Below are positions 24,684-32,975 of a stretch of DNA of 64,000 nucleotides, piece after piece; position 1 is the first letter of the stretch; each line of letters begins with the position of its first letter. Source of the DNA: Acidobacteriota bacterium (GTDB lineage Bacteria > Acidobacteriota > Vicinamibacteria > Vicinamibacterales > JAKQTR01); the NCBI GenBank assembly GCA_029562975.1, contig JAKQTR010000043.1, positions 136,491 through 200,490 of the forward strand. Reading direction: 5' to 3'. Below the pieces are notes generated by a model. It saw only the letters and a program-made list of their open reading frames with translations, ran no database searches and was not told where the DNA came from. The position numbers were made by a program, and so were the translations under genes.

Positions 24684-27236
24684 CTATTCGTACTCGAGCG
24701 CCTCCACCAGCGATCCTCTGACCGCCGACTCCGCCGGCCACAGCGCCGCGACGAACGCCGATGCGAGGATGAGCGGCACGAGCAGCGCCGCCGTGCCCCA
24801 GGGGAACGTGTACGGCAGCGCCAGCCCGGTCACGTCGCGCTGGCTCATCTCGAGGACGTAGTTCAGCGTCACCGCGCCGACGCCCAGGCCCAGGGCGAGC
24901 CCGACCGTCCCGATCGCCAGCGCCTCCATCCACACCGTCCGGCGCACCTGGCCCCGCGTGCCCCCGACGGCCTGCAGCACGCCCAGCTCGCGCCGCCGGT
25001 CGATGATCGACACGGTCAGGGTGTTGACGATGCCGAGGATCGCCACGAAGACGGCGATGGCGATCTGCGCGTAGGCGAGGCTCATCCACTGGTCGGTGAG
25101 CCCTGCGATCCACGCGGCGACCTCGCGGTTGGTGAGGACGAACAGCCGGTGCGCGCCGGCGAAGCGCTCGACGATCCGCTGCCGGACCTCCTGCGGCCGC
25201 GCTCCGTTCTTCACGTAGACGCGGAAGACGTTGACCGTGTCGTCGCGCCACCAGCGGACGTAGCTGGCGCGGTCGATCAAGACCACGCCGGTCTGGTCCG
25301 TCCAGTCCACGACGAGGCCGAGCACCGCCACGCGCCGCGGCCCGCTAGGCGTGTCCAGCTCGATCGAGCCGCCGGCGTGCAGGCCGCGCAGCCGCGCGAA
25401 GTTGTCCGACAGGATGACGCCCTCGCCGCGCGCGGCCCGCTCGTACATGTCGCCGGGGCCCTCGACCGGCGGCCGCCTCACGCGATCCCCCATCGACTTC
25501 GCCTCCACCGCGACGAGCATGATGGGCGAGCCTTCGTACACGATCCGGTGGGTCCGGACGCGCTGGATCTCCTCGACGCCTTCGACCTCCTCGAGCTGGT
25601 CCCCGAGCGACTCGGGGAAGCGGAACGTGCGCTCCGTGAGGTTCTGCGTCGCCGTGACGAACAAGTCCGGGTTCAGCGTCGTCCTCGTCCAGCCCATGAT
25701 CGAGTCGTAGACCGCCCGCGCGACGCCGCCCATGGCGATGACGAGCGAGAGCGACAGCATGAGGGCCGTCACCGTCGCCGACGTCCGCCGCGGCGCCTGG
25801 ATGAGGCTGTCGGCCGCGAGCGCGCCCTCGACGGGCCGGAGCCGCCGCAGCGGCGGCCGCAGCGCCTTCGTCAGCCACAGCGACACCGTGGGGCTGACCA
25901 GCAGGAGCGCGAGCGCGGCGCAGATGTACCCGGCGTAGAAGAGGACGGTCCACCCCTTCGCGAAGAGCAGCAGCGCGAGAGACGCGCCGCCGAGCGCGAG
26001 GGCCGCCGCCCGCCGGACGCGGTTCTCGCCGGCCGACAGCGTCTGGTACCGGCCCTTCTGGAGCGCCTGGATCGGATCCACGCGCGCGGCGTTGCGCGCC
26101 GGGATCCAGCCCGCCGCCAGGCTCGTGGCCACGCCCATCAGCAGGCCCGCCGCCATCAGCCAGGGCTCGGTGGCGATCTCCGTCGTCCGCTCGGCGATGC
26201 CGTAGACGCCCGCGATGAGGCCGGAGATGTAGAGCGCCAGGCCCTTCGACAGCAGGACGCCGAGGGCGAGGCCGGCCAGCGATCCGGCGAGCCCCGCAAT
26301 CCCGCTCTCCGCGAGAAACAGCGCGCGGATCCGGGCGCGCGAGGCCCCGAGCGCGCGCAGGATGCCGATCTCCCGCCGCCGCTCGGTCACGGCGATCGAG
26401 AACGCGTTGTAGATGATGAACATCCCGATGAACAGCGCGAAGGCGCTGTTCATGTCCGCCGTGAAGGAGTAGACGCGGAGCACCGAGTCGATCTGGCGGC
26501 CGCGCGAGGCCGGCGGCTCGACCTGGTAGCCCGGCCCCAGGCGCGCGCCGATCGCCAGCCGCCCCCGCTCCAGCCCCACGCCCTCGCTGAGCGCGAGGTC
26601 CACGCGGTCGAAGGTGCGCCCGCGGCCGAACACCATCTGGGCGGCGTAGACGTCCATGACGGCGAGGTTGCCGCCGAAGGCCTGCGTCAAGCCGCCCGAC
26701 TTCATGATCCCGCGCACGGTGAACCGCTTCTCGCCCTCCATCGTCCGCATCGGGACCGTCGAGCCGATGGCCAGGCCGTTGCGGGCGGCGAACTCGCGCG
26801 TCACGATCAGCGAGTCCGGCTGCGCGAGGAAGACGAGCGGGTCGTCGATGACGGCCTCGTCCCCGCTCTCGAGGTCGTAGTCGCGCAGCGACCGGTCGCC
26901 CGTCATGTCCACCGCGAGGACGAGAACGTTGCCCTCGCTCGCGAGGTTCGTGCCCACCGCCGCCTCGATGACCGGGACCGCGGCGCGCACCTCCGGCATC
27001 GCCTGCACGCGCTCGAGGACGTCCTCGGGAAGCCCGCCTTCGCCGGCGGCAACCTGCAGCTCCGCTTTGCCCGCGATGCGGTCGATCGTCTGGCGGAACG
27101 CGAGGAGCACCGACTCGTTGGCCGTCCGCATGCCGACGAACACGGCCACGCCCAGCACGATGCCGGCCGTCGTGAGCAGCGTCCGCAGCCGGTGCCGGCG
27201 CACGTAGGGCCACGTGATGAGGCGCAGCAGCATCAT
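24684..27236 (-). CDS. FtsX-like ABC transporter permease (LolC/MacB-type, duplicated)
   Basis: 850 residues. N-terminal helix LRTLLTTAGIVLGVAVFVGM, a MacB-type periplasmic core domain (about 45-260), an FtsX domain with three helices starting FALFIGMFIIYNAFSIAVTE, an extra helix pair around 410-460, then a second periplasmic domain and a second FtsX domain (YAQIAIAVFVAILGIVNTLT onward). ERRREIGILRALGASRARIR and DRRRELGVLQAVGGTRGQVR are the two coupling helices that dock on the ATPase. This double layout lets one protein replace a LolC/LolE pair. It overlaps the ATPase gene by ATGA. Confidence 0.88.
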   Translation of the reverse strand: MMLLRLITWPYVRRHRLRTLLTTAGIVLGVAVFVGMRTANESVLLAFRQTIDRIAGKAELQVAAGEGGLPEDVLERVQAMPEVRAAVPVIEAAVGTNLASEGNVLVLAVDMTGDRSLRDYDLESGDEAVIDDPLVFLAQPDSLIVTREFAARNGLAIGSTVPMRTMEGEKRFTVRGIMKSGGLTQAFGGNLAVMDVYAAQMVFGRGRTFDRVDLALSEGVGLERGRLAIGARLGPGYQVEPPASRGRQIDSVLRVYSFTADMNSAFALFIGMFIIYNAFSIAVTERRREIGILRALGASRARIRALFLAESGIAGLAGSLAGLALGVLLSKGLALYISGLIAGVYGIAERTTEIATEPWLMAAGLLMGVATSLAAGWIPARNAARVDPIQALQKGRYQTLSAGENRVRRAAALALGGASLALLLFAKGWTVLFYAGYICAALALLLVSPTVSLWLTKALRPPLRRLRPVEGALAADSLIQAPRRTSATVTALMLSLSLVIAMGGVARAVYDSIMGWTRTTLNPDLFVTATQNLTERTFRFPESLGDQLEEVEGVEEIQRVRTHRIVYEGSPIMLVAVEAKSMGDRVRRPPVEGPGDMYERAARGEGVILSDNFARLRGLHAGGSIELDTPSGPRRVAVLGLVVDWTDQTGVVLIDRASYVRWWRDDTVNVFRVYVKNGARPQEVRQRIVERFAGAHRLFVLTNREVAAWIAGLTDQWMSLAYAQIAIAVFVAILGIVNTLTVSIIDRRRELGVLQAVGGTRGQVRRTVWMEALAIGTVGLALGLGVGAVTLNYVLEMSQRDVTGLALPYTFPWGTAALLVPLILASAFVAALWPAESAVRGSLVEALEYE

Positions 27237-27907
27237 CGCCGCTCATCCCCGACGATCCGGCCGTCGCGGAGGGTGATGGTCCGCGGGCAGATCTCCGCCA
27301 CGTGGCGGTCGTGGGTGACGATGACGACGGTGGCCTGGAGGCGCTGGTGGAGGTCGCCGACGAGGGCCAGGATCTCGTCGCCGGTCGAGGAATCGAGGTT
27401 CCCCGTCGGCTCGTCGGCCAGGAGGATCGGCGGGTAGATCGCGAGGGCGCGGGCGATGGCGACGCGCTGGCGCTCGCCGCCGGACAGCTCGTCGGGCAGG
27501 TGATCGGCGCGCGCGCCGAGGCGCACGAGGCCGAGCAGCTCCCGGGCGCGATCCGCGGCCTTCTTCCGGGCCCAGCCGCGCAGGTGAAGCGGCAGGGCGA
27601 CGTTCTCGAGGCAGCTGAGCGTGGGCAGCAGGTTGAAGAACTGGAAGATGAAGCCGATCGTGTCGCGCCTCACCCGCGTCAGCTCGTCGTCGCGGAGGCC
27701 GTCGAGGCGCCGGCCGTCGATCTCGACCCAGCCCGAGGTCGGCCGGTCGAGGGCGCCGATGAGGTTGAGCAGCGTGGACTTGCCGGAGCCGGACGCGCCG
27801 ACAACCGAGACCATTTCGCCGCGCCCAATCGACAGATCGACGCGGTCGAGGGCGATGACCGTGCGCCTGCCGTTGAAGGCCTTCGTGACGCCTGAGAGGG
27901 TGATCAT
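27233..27907 (-). CDS. ABC transporter ATP-binding protein (LolD/MacB-type)
   Basis: 224 residues. GASGSGKST (Walker A), QFFNLLPTLSCLENVALPL (Q-loop region), LSGGERQRVAIARAL (signature) and ILLADEPTGNLD (Walker B), with VTHD at the switch histidine. This is the LolD/MacB/FtsE subfamily, which powers mechanotransmission rather than substrate translocation. First gene of the four-gene envelope operon, divergent from the GT39 remnant. Confidence 0.9.
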   Translation of the reverse strand: MITLSGVTKAFNGRRTVIALDRVDLSIGRGEMVSVVGASGSGKSTLLNLIGALDRPTSGWVEIDGRRLDGLRDDELTRVRRDTIGFIFQFFNLLPTLSCLENVALPLHLRGWARKKAADRARELLGLVRLGARADHLPDELSGGERQRVAIARALAIYPPILLADEPTGNLDSSTGDEILALVGDLHQRLQATVVIVTHDRHVAEICPRTITLRDGRIVGDERR

Positions 27908-27969
27908 GCCTGGCCCTATCCTGCCACGCGCGGGCGAACCTCGTCGAGGCGCCCGGCCGCCCCCGGGTG

Positions 27970-27975
27970 TAACAT
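27970..27975 (+). promoter_or_regulatory. -10 box TAACAT of a leaderless start
   Basis: TAACAT lies 6 nt before ATG 27982, the same spacing as at 5014 and 11173. The promoter has survived although its gene is a remnant. Confidence 0.5.
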
Positions 27976-27981
27976 GGCCGA

Positions 27982-28260
27982 ATGCCTGCCGACCCGCCTC
28001 GGCAGATTGCGCCCCTGCCGGCCGCGTGGGCGCCGGCGTGCGTTGGCCTGCCGCTCGCCATCCTGGCCTTTCAGCTGCTGACGCACCGCGGGCACGGGTT
28101 CTTCCGCGACGAGCTGTACTACCTCGCGTCGGCCGAGCAGGCCGGCGTGCACACGTGCACCGACTGCATGCCCTACGAGAACAACCTCCCCATCTGGGTC
28201 CTGCGGGGCGCGCGCGTGCCCTTCGCCGCGTACTGGCCGCGCGTGAAGCGTTACATCTGA
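27982..28260 (+). pseudogene. GT39-type membrane glycosyltransferase collapsed to head plus tail
   Basis: 92 codons. The first 50 or so match the N-terminus of ArnT/PMT-like mannosyltransferases (LAILAFQLLTHRGHGFFRDE, then LYYLASAEQAG). The frame passes directly into a C-terminal signature (CMPYENNLPIWVLRGARVPF, then AAYWPRVKRY). Intact members are about 500 residues with 10 or more membrane helices, so over 80 percent is gone, yet the joint keeps the frame. It cannot be a working transferase. Confidence 0.75.
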
Positions 28261-28297
28261 AAGGGGCGGCCGCGGCCGCTGCCTGAGCCCGGCGCAG

Positions 28298-30196
28298 TCA
28301 CTGTCCGCGCTCGGATGCCGTTCCGTCGGCTCTCGCGCCTAGGCTCAGCAGGCGCTCGGCCAGCTCGAGAAGGTCGACGGGCCAGAACGCGCGCGGCCGC
28401 GGGTGGCGGACGGAGGGCAGGCCCGCAAGCGGCCGGCACGTCAGGACCATCTGGCGCCAGGCGTGCGGGATCGCGTCCCGGCCGTGGACGGCTCCGAGGA
28501 GCGCGCCGGCGATGGCGGCGTTCGTGTCGGTGTCGCCGCCCGCCATGACCGTCCGCACGACGCCTTCCTCGACGCTCTCCGCGTGCAGCAGCTGGTGGAA
28601 GGCGTTCTGGAGCGATACCAGCACCCAGCCCTGGCGATCCATGAAGCTGGCGGGCGGCTCGGTGGCGGCCAGGCCGACCACGCGGCGCACGTCGCGCCGG
28701 CACCTGAGGTCCTCGGCCCGCTTCATGGCGAAGGCGTAGACCTGCGCCGGCCGCTCCCCCGTCCGCACGGCGTGCGCCACTGCGACGGCGAACAGCGTGA
28801 CCGCGTCGCAGCACACCGGGTGCGGGTGCGTGAGCGCCGAGTCCTCGCGCGCGGCGGCGGCCAGACGCTCCGCGTCGAGCGCGTGGGCCCAGACGGCCAG
28901 CGGGCTGCAGCGCATCAGCGAGCCGTTCGCCTGGCTCTCGCGCGAAGCGGCCTGCGCGGCGGCCGCCGCCGTCTGGCCGCGCTCCACGTCTCCCGGGCCG
29001 ATGGCCGCCAGCGCCTTTGCCGTCGTGCCTCCGCAATCGAAGGGGCGCGAGTGGTACCAGTGGTGGTAGGCCCTGGCCGCAGCCTCCGCGTCGAACCGCC
29101 CCGTGCTCACGATCGATCTCGCCAGCATCAGGGCGAGCTCGCTGTCGTCGGTCGGCTGGCCGGCCAGCGTGTTCCACGTGCCGCCGTCGGCCATCTTCCG
29201 GAGGCCGCCCGGGTGCCGGCGCGCCAGTTCCAGCGGGGTCTTGAACTCGACATACGCGCCGAGGGCGTCGCCGGCCACCTGCCCGAGCAGGCAGCCTTGT
29301 GCGCGGGACAGGAGGCCGGAGTCCGCGGTGGCGGCGCCCGGCTCCGGCGTTACGAGATCGTAGGGCTCGGCTGCCGGCTCCGGAGCGTCGAGCACCGCCT
29401 GCCAGGCGCGCGAAGCGAGGTCGCGCACGAGGGCCGGCGCGCCGCCGAAGCAGAACCGCGCGCGGCTCGACCCGTCGGCCGAGTAGACGATTCGGCGGCC
29501 GTCCTGGTCGACGAAGTCGCCGCCCGCGCTGCCGAGGAGCGCGTGGCCGGCGGCGAAGTCCCAGGCGCCGGGGCCGTTCAGCGACACCGCCGCGTCGCCG
29601 TCGCCGGCGGCGACGAGCGCCAGGCGGTACGCGATGCTCGGCACGGCGCGCGCTCGCGCCGGCTGGATGAGCTCCAGGTTCGGCCGGGGCTTGCGGTTCA
29701 TCGCGGCCGACAGCAGCACGACGTCGTAGCGGCCGAGCGCCGTCGGCCACGCCGGCCGCTCGACGGCCCGGCCGTTGCGCTCCATCGGTCCGCAGCCGTC
29801 CGCCCAGGCGAACAGATCGCCCCGGTCGTCGGGCGCGGCGAAGGCGTAGACCACGCCGAGGACCGGCACGCCGTCGCGAAGCAGGGCGATCGAAACGGCG
29901 CTGCCGCGGCGCCCTTTCAGGTAGTCGCGGGTGCCGTCGTTGGGATCGACGAGCCAGAGGTGCGCTTCGCCAGGGGCGCGCGGCTGCGCGCCGGTCTCCT
30001 CGCCGAGGTAGCCCCAGCCCGGGAACGCCGGGACCAGGGCGTGCCGGATCAGCCGCTCGGCCTCCGTGTCCGCCTCCGCGTGCGCGCCCGCGCCGCGCGG
30101 GCCGCCCGCGCGGTGGAACTCGTCGCGCAGGAGCGCGCCGGCCTTGAGCGCCGCGTCCACGGCGAGGTCGAGCGGGCGCCGGTAGTCCTGGGGCAC
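28298..30196 (-). CDS. Inositol monophosphatase-family / ADP-ribosylglycohydrolase fusion
   Basis: 632 residues, GTG-region start replaced by ATG 30196. Residues 1-290 are an IMPase/CysQ-like phosphatase with metal ligands in GEETG, WLVDPNDGTRDY and GPGAWDFAAG. Residues about 305-632 are an ADP-ribosylglycohydrolase (DraG/ARH fold) with the binuclear metal sites GQVAGDALGAYVEF, QPTDDSELAL and MAGGDTDTNAAIAGALLG. A phosphatase of the CysQ type can remove 3'-phosphate from PAP or phosphate from ADP-ribose-like molecules, so the fusion may clear ADP-ribose-derived metabolites; this is inference. A separate glycohydrolase lies on the other side of thyX. Confidence 0.88.
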   Translation of the reverse strand: MPQDYRRPLDLAVDAALKAGALLRDEFHRAGGPRGAGAHAEADTEAERLIRHALVPAFPGWGYLGEETGAQPRAPGEAHLWLVDPNDGTRDYLKGRRGSAVSIALLRDGVPVLGVVYAFAAPDDRGDLFAWADGCGPMERNGRAVERPAWPTALGRYDVVLLSAAMNRKPRPNLELIQPARARAVPSIAYRLALVAAGDGDAAVSLNGPGAWDFAAGHALLGSAGGDFVDQDGRRIVYSADGSSRARFCFGGAPALVRDLASRAWQAVLDAPEPAAEPYDLVTPEPGAATADSGLLSRAQGCLLGQVAGDALGAYVEFKTPLELARRHPGGLRKMADGGTWNTLAGQPTDDSELALMLARSIVSTGRFDAEAAARAYHHWYHSRPFDCGGTTAKALAAIGPGDVERGQTAAAAAQAASRESQANGSLMRCSPLAVWAHALDAERLAAAAREDSALTHPHPVCCDAVTLFAVAVAHAVRTGERPAQVYAFAMKRAEDLRCRRDVRRVVGLAATEPPASFMDRQGWVLVSLQNAFHQLLHAESVEEGVVRTVMAGGDTDTNAAIAGALLGAVHGRDAIPHAWRQMVLTCRPLAGLPSVRHPRPRAFWPVDLLELAERLLSLGARADGTASERGQ

Positions 30197-30253
30197 GGTG
30201 CCTCCCCGTGCGGAAAGGGCGGTGAACGCCGACGCGATGGCGGGGCGAGCCGG

Positions 30254-30259
30254 ATTTTA
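30254..30259 (-). promoter_or_regulatory. -10 box TAAAAT for the phosphatase/glycohydrolase gene
   Basis: TAAAAT on the minus strand, about 58 nt upstream of ATG 30196, in an otherwise GC-rich stretch. Confidence 0.35.
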
Positions 30260-30417
30260 CTCCCCGCCACCGGCCCTGTCGAGCGGGCCTGGCGGCGGCT
30301 GCCGGTGTTCGACGGAACCGCTTCGCGCTGATCTTGGCGGCGGTGGACCGCCGCGGCGCCGGCATCCAGGAGGCCTGGGCCCGGCAAGCCAGACCCATCG
30401 GCCGGCGCCCGCCGGGG

Positions 30418-30423
30418 TAGAAT
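30418..30423 (+). promoter_or_regulatory. -10 box TAGAAT for thyX
   Basis: TAGAAT lies 24 nt before ATG 30447. A ribosome site (AGGGAG, 30431-30436) lies between, so this gene has a short leader. Confidence 0.45.
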
Positions 30424-30446
30424 GCCGGACAGGGAGCCCTTGGCAA

Positions 30447-31385
30447 ATGAGCGACGACATCTCTCGCCCCGAGGCCATCGCCCGTCCCGTCGTGCCCGCC
30501 CTCGAAGCGGTGCTTGGCCGCCCCTTCCGCGTCCTCGACGACGGGTTCGTGCGCGTCGTGGATTACATGGGAGACGACTCGGCTGTCGTGCAGGCGGCGC
30601 GCACGTCGTACGGCGCGGGCACGAAGCGCCGGCACGAGGACCGCGGCCTCATCCGCTACCTCATGCGCCATGCGCACACGACGCCCTTCGAGATGTGCGA
30701 GCTGAAGCTGCACGTGCGCGTGCCGATGGACGTCTGGCGGCAGTGGATCCGCCACCGCACGGCGAGCGTGAACGAATACTCGACGCGGTACTCCGTGGCC
30801 ATCGATGCGGCCCAGCGGACGGCGCCGGACGCCTGGCGGCTGCAGTCACCGGCGAACCGCCAGGGCAGCGCCGGGCTGCTGCATGCCGGGCAGGGCGCGG
30901 CGCTGTCCGAGGAGGAATCGCGGCTCCAGCACGCCGCGCGCGCCGCCTACCAGGCCCGCCTGGCCGCCGGCGTGGCCCGCGAGCAGGCGCGCAAGGACCT
31001 GCCGCTCTCCACCTACACCGAGGCCTACTGGAAGATCGACCTGCAGAACCTGCTGCACTTCCTCGACCTGCGGATGGACGCGCGCGCGCAGCAGGAGATC
31101 CGCGAGTACGCCACCGTCATCGGCGAGCAGATCGTGGCCAAGTGGGTGCCGCTCACCTGGGAGGCGTTCCTCGACTACCGGCGCGGCGGCCTCGTGCTGT
31201 CGCGGATCGAGAACGAGCTCCTCGCCGCGCTTACGTCCGGCGATCGCGCGCGCGCCATCGCCATCGCAGACGAGGGCGGCCTGCTGACGCACGCGGAAGA
31301 CGGGCGCCTCAAGGCGAACCTCGAGGGGCGGGAGCTCGAGGACAAGCTGGCGCGCCTGGGCCTGCGGGCGCCGTGGACCGAGTAG
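30447..31385 (+). CDS. thyX: FAD-dependent thymidylate synthase ThyX
   Basis: 312 residues. The defining ThyX motif RHRTASVNEYSTRY (RHRxxSxNExSxRY) is complete, with RHAHTTPFEMCELKLHVRVP before it and the C-terminal FLDLRMDARAQQEIR. The enzyme makes dTMP from dUMP with methylene-tetrahydrofolate and reduced FAD. Start ATG 30447 has AGGGAG upstream. At 312 residues it is longer than the usual 220-250 because of a charged C-terminal extension (about 240-312). It is flanked by two ADP-ribosylglycohydrolase genes on the opposite strand. Confidence 0.93.
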   Translation: MSDDISRPEAIARPVVPALEAVLGRPFRVLDDGFVRVVDYMGDDSAVVQAARTSYGAGTKRRHEDRGLIRYLMRHAHTTPFEMCELKLHVRVPMDVWRQWIRHRTASVNEYSTRYSVAIDAAQRTAPDAWRLQSPANRQGSAGLLHAGQGAALSEEESRLQHAARAAYQARLAAGVAREQARKDLPLSTYTEAYWKIDLQNLLHFLDLRMDARAQQEIREYATVIGEQIVAKWVPLTWEAFLDYRRGGLVLSRIENELLAALTSGDRARAIAIADEGGLLTHAEDGRLKANLEGRELEDKLARLGLRAPWTE

Positions 31386-31467
31386 CGGCGGGCCGCGCCG
31401 GCTGACGCCGCATCGCGCTGTCTCTTCGCCTCCGGCGGGTTCCCGTACGACCTCCTTCGCTCGCGGG

Positions 31468-32313
31468 TCAGGACTTCCACCGCATCCCGCTTCCGCGTGA
31501 ACCGCGCGCGGGCCGCCCCGGCCCTCTCAGGCTCGGTGCGAGAGACAATCGGTACTTCAGCGCGAACTCCACCGCCACCGTTCTCAGCGTGTCGTCGAGC
31601 CGCCCGAAGACCCCCGCCTGGATGTCGAACGGGACGCCCCCGTGCAGCGCCTCCGCAATGGCGCCGGCGATGCACGCGATCGTGTCCGCGTCGCCGCCCA
31701 GGGCCACCGCCGAGCGGATGGCGCCTTCCACCCCTGACGCCTCGAATGCGACCGCGGCCGCCGTCGGCACCGTGCCCTGGCACGTCACGTCGAAGTGCGG
31801 CTCACGCCGGGCCTTCTCCAGGCTTCCCCGGCAGTCGTAGCCGAAGCGGTCCGCGAGGAAGTCCTCCACCTCGGCCGCCGTGCTGCCTGTCCGGGCAAGA
31901 AAGACGGCGCTGGCCACCGCCTGCGCCCCCTTCACGCCCTCGGGGTGATTGTGGGTCGGGCCGGCTGTCCTCTCCGCCTCTGCCAGCACGCGGTCGAGAC
32001 TCTCGAAGGCCCATCCCACCGGCGATACGCGCATCGCCGAGCCGTTGCCATAGCTCCCGTAGGGGCCGGCTTCGTCGTTGGACATCCACTTCTTGAACCG
32101 GCCTTCGTACCCGGCGTAGGGGTACCGACGCGCCCACTTCCGAATGGAGGAACCGTAGTCCTCATCATGGAGGATCGCGCTGGCGACGGCGATTGTGAGC
32201 ACGGAGTCGTCGGTGAAGCGAGATCGGGATGAGAGGAGCGGAACGGCCTTCGCGCCCGGCCTGGTTCTCTCGTAGACCGATCCCGCGACGTCGCCCGTTA
32301 TAGCGCCAATCAT
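31468..32313 (-). CDS. ADP-ribosylglycohydrolase (DraG/ARH family)
   Basis: 281 residues from ATG 32313 with GGAGGG ahead. Metal-binding motifs are MIGAITGDVAGSVYE at the start, SRFTDDSVLTIAVA, and LGGDADTIACIAGAIAEALH near the end. It should hydrolyse ADP-ribose from proteins or from small molecules such as ADP-ribosyl-arginine. The cut ends at RGSGMRWKS. It stands alone rather than next to a DraT-like transferase, so the target is unknown. Confidence 0.88.
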   Translation of the reverse strand: MIGAITGDVAGSVYERTRPGAKAVPLLSSRSRFTDDSVLTIAVASAILHDEDYGSSIRKWARRYPYAGYEGRFKKWMSNDEAGPYGSYGNGSAMRVSPVGWAFESLDRVLAEAERTAGPTHNHPEGVKGAQAVASAVFLARTGSTAAEVEDFLADRFGYDCRGSLEKARREPHFDVTCQGTVPTAAAVAFEASGVEGAIRSAVALGGDADTIACIAGAIAEALHGGVPFDIQAGVFGRLDDTLRTVAVEFALKYRLSLAPSLRGPGRPARGSRGSGMRWKS

Positions 32314-32721
32314 CGGCTGCCCTCCGCGCGCCGGCCAGCCGCGCGGGCGCCGCAGGCGGCCCCGTCGCGACACCGCGGACCAACCGGCGATCGAGAACCA
32401 CATGTTCTCGACACTGAACACTCCGACGCCGCGCAGAATCCCCCGGGAATCTGCGTCTGTATCCAGCAAAGCCGTACTACGAAAACGATGGGCCATCGGC
32501 AGCCTGAAGCCGCACGGCAACAGGCAGGCAGCGATGGCGACATGTCAGTCGGTACGCCCCTGGCTGGACACGATGCAGCCGCAGTTCGAGCGGCGCCCGG
32601 CCGACGCCTGGGGCCAGGATGGAGTCCGGGCCGCGCACGGCGGCCCCTCAGACCGGCTTCACAGCCCGTTCTCGCGGCGCAGCCGCGTCACGCAGGCCGG
32701 GAAGCCGTCCCCTTACACCCC
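32314..32721. other. Gene-free interval, 408 bp
   Basis: Upstream of the glycohydrolase gene. Base composition is less GC-rich than its neighbours (for example about 32430-32540) and no frame shows coding character. Contains one perfect dyad (32391-32411). It may be the decayed remains of a gene. Confidence 0.45.
32391..32411. promoter_or_regulatory. Perfect 8-bp inverted repeat, operator candidate
   Basis: TCGAGAAC-N5-GTTCTCGA lies 78-98 nt upstream of the ADP-ribosylglycohydrolase start. The GAAC...GTTC half-sites recall LexA-type operators, but the spacing differs from the Bacillus box (4 nt), so the regulator is unknown. Confidence 0.45.
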
Positions 32722-32931
32722 TCAAGTGCCGCCGTACCCGATGGTGACCTTGTCGCCCTCGACGATGACCGGGACGTCGCGGCCGCCCTTGGTGTAGCCG
32801 AGCATGCGCTGCAGGTTCGCCGCGCTCGCCTTGGCGTTGACGTACTCGACCTCGTAGCCGCGCTTCGCGTAGACCTCACGGGCCTCTGAGGTGTAGGGTC
32901 AGGTGTCCTTGCCGAAGATGAGGACGTGCAT
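32722..32931 (-). CDS. Glutaredoxin-like Uxx-star family protein, probable selenoprotein (in-frame TGA at codon 11)
   Basis: 69 codons. ATG 32931 has an excellent GGAGGT six bases upstream. The frame reads MHVLIFGKDT, then TGA at 32901-32899, then PYTSEAREVYAKRGYEVEYV and DVPVIVEGDKVTIGYGGT to a TGA stop. In glutaredoxins the first redox Cys sits exactly at this codon (GKDTCPYT). A perfect hairpin begins 6 nt after the TGA (see 32870-32895), as expected for a bacterial SECIS. The family I know as Uxx-star glutaredoxin-like (seleno)proteins has both Cys and Sec members. Sec at position 11 would make it a peroxide- or thiol-handling enzyme. No selA/B/C/D is in the window. If Sec is not inserted this is a dead gene, but the intact rest argues against that. 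Confidence 0.75.
32870..32895 (-). promoter_or_regulatory. Bacterial SECIS-like hairpin after the in-frame TGA
   Basis: On the minus strand ACCTCA and TGAGGT form a perfect 6-bp stem around the 8-nt loop GAGGCCCG. Two more A-T pairs extend it beyond a C-C mismatch. The loop's GG lies 15-16 nt after the TGA, close to the 16-37 nt window usual for bacterial SECIS elements. Confidence 0.6.
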
Positions 32932-32936
32932 CGAAG

Positions 32937-32975
32937 ACCTCCAGGCGCTAGGGGCTCGGCGCCAGGCGCTGGTCA
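32937..32975. repeat. Single arm of GGCGCTAGGGGCTCGG repeat
   Basis: CCAGGCGCTAGGGGCTCGG and GCCAGGCGCTGGTCAG lie between the selenoprotein-like gene and the thioesterase gene. This is the same word family as at 9501 and 37405. Confidence 0.5.

Noticed and set aside
24207-27437. Very long open frames antisense to real genes (for example 1,076 codons here, also 6287-9406 minus and 39486-40380 plus)
   Set aside because: They lie opposite genes with clear motifs, have Arg/Ala/Pro/Gly-rich nonsense-like products and arise because GC-rich codons rarely give stops on the other strand.
28298-32313. A DarTG-like toxin system acting on thymidine around thyX
   Set aside because: Neither glycohydrolase is a macrodomain and there is no DarT-like transferase. 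Both have DraG/ARH motifs.
32402-32797. Plus-strand frame of 131 codons across the 408-bp gap
   Set aside because: No ribosome site or recognisable motif, and it runs into the antisense of the selenoprotein gene.
32899-32901. TGA as a plain nonsense mutation in a glutaredoxin gene
   Set aside because: It lies exactly at the redox Cys codon, is followed by a SECIS-like hairpin, and the rest of the gene is intact, so selenocysteine is the better reading.
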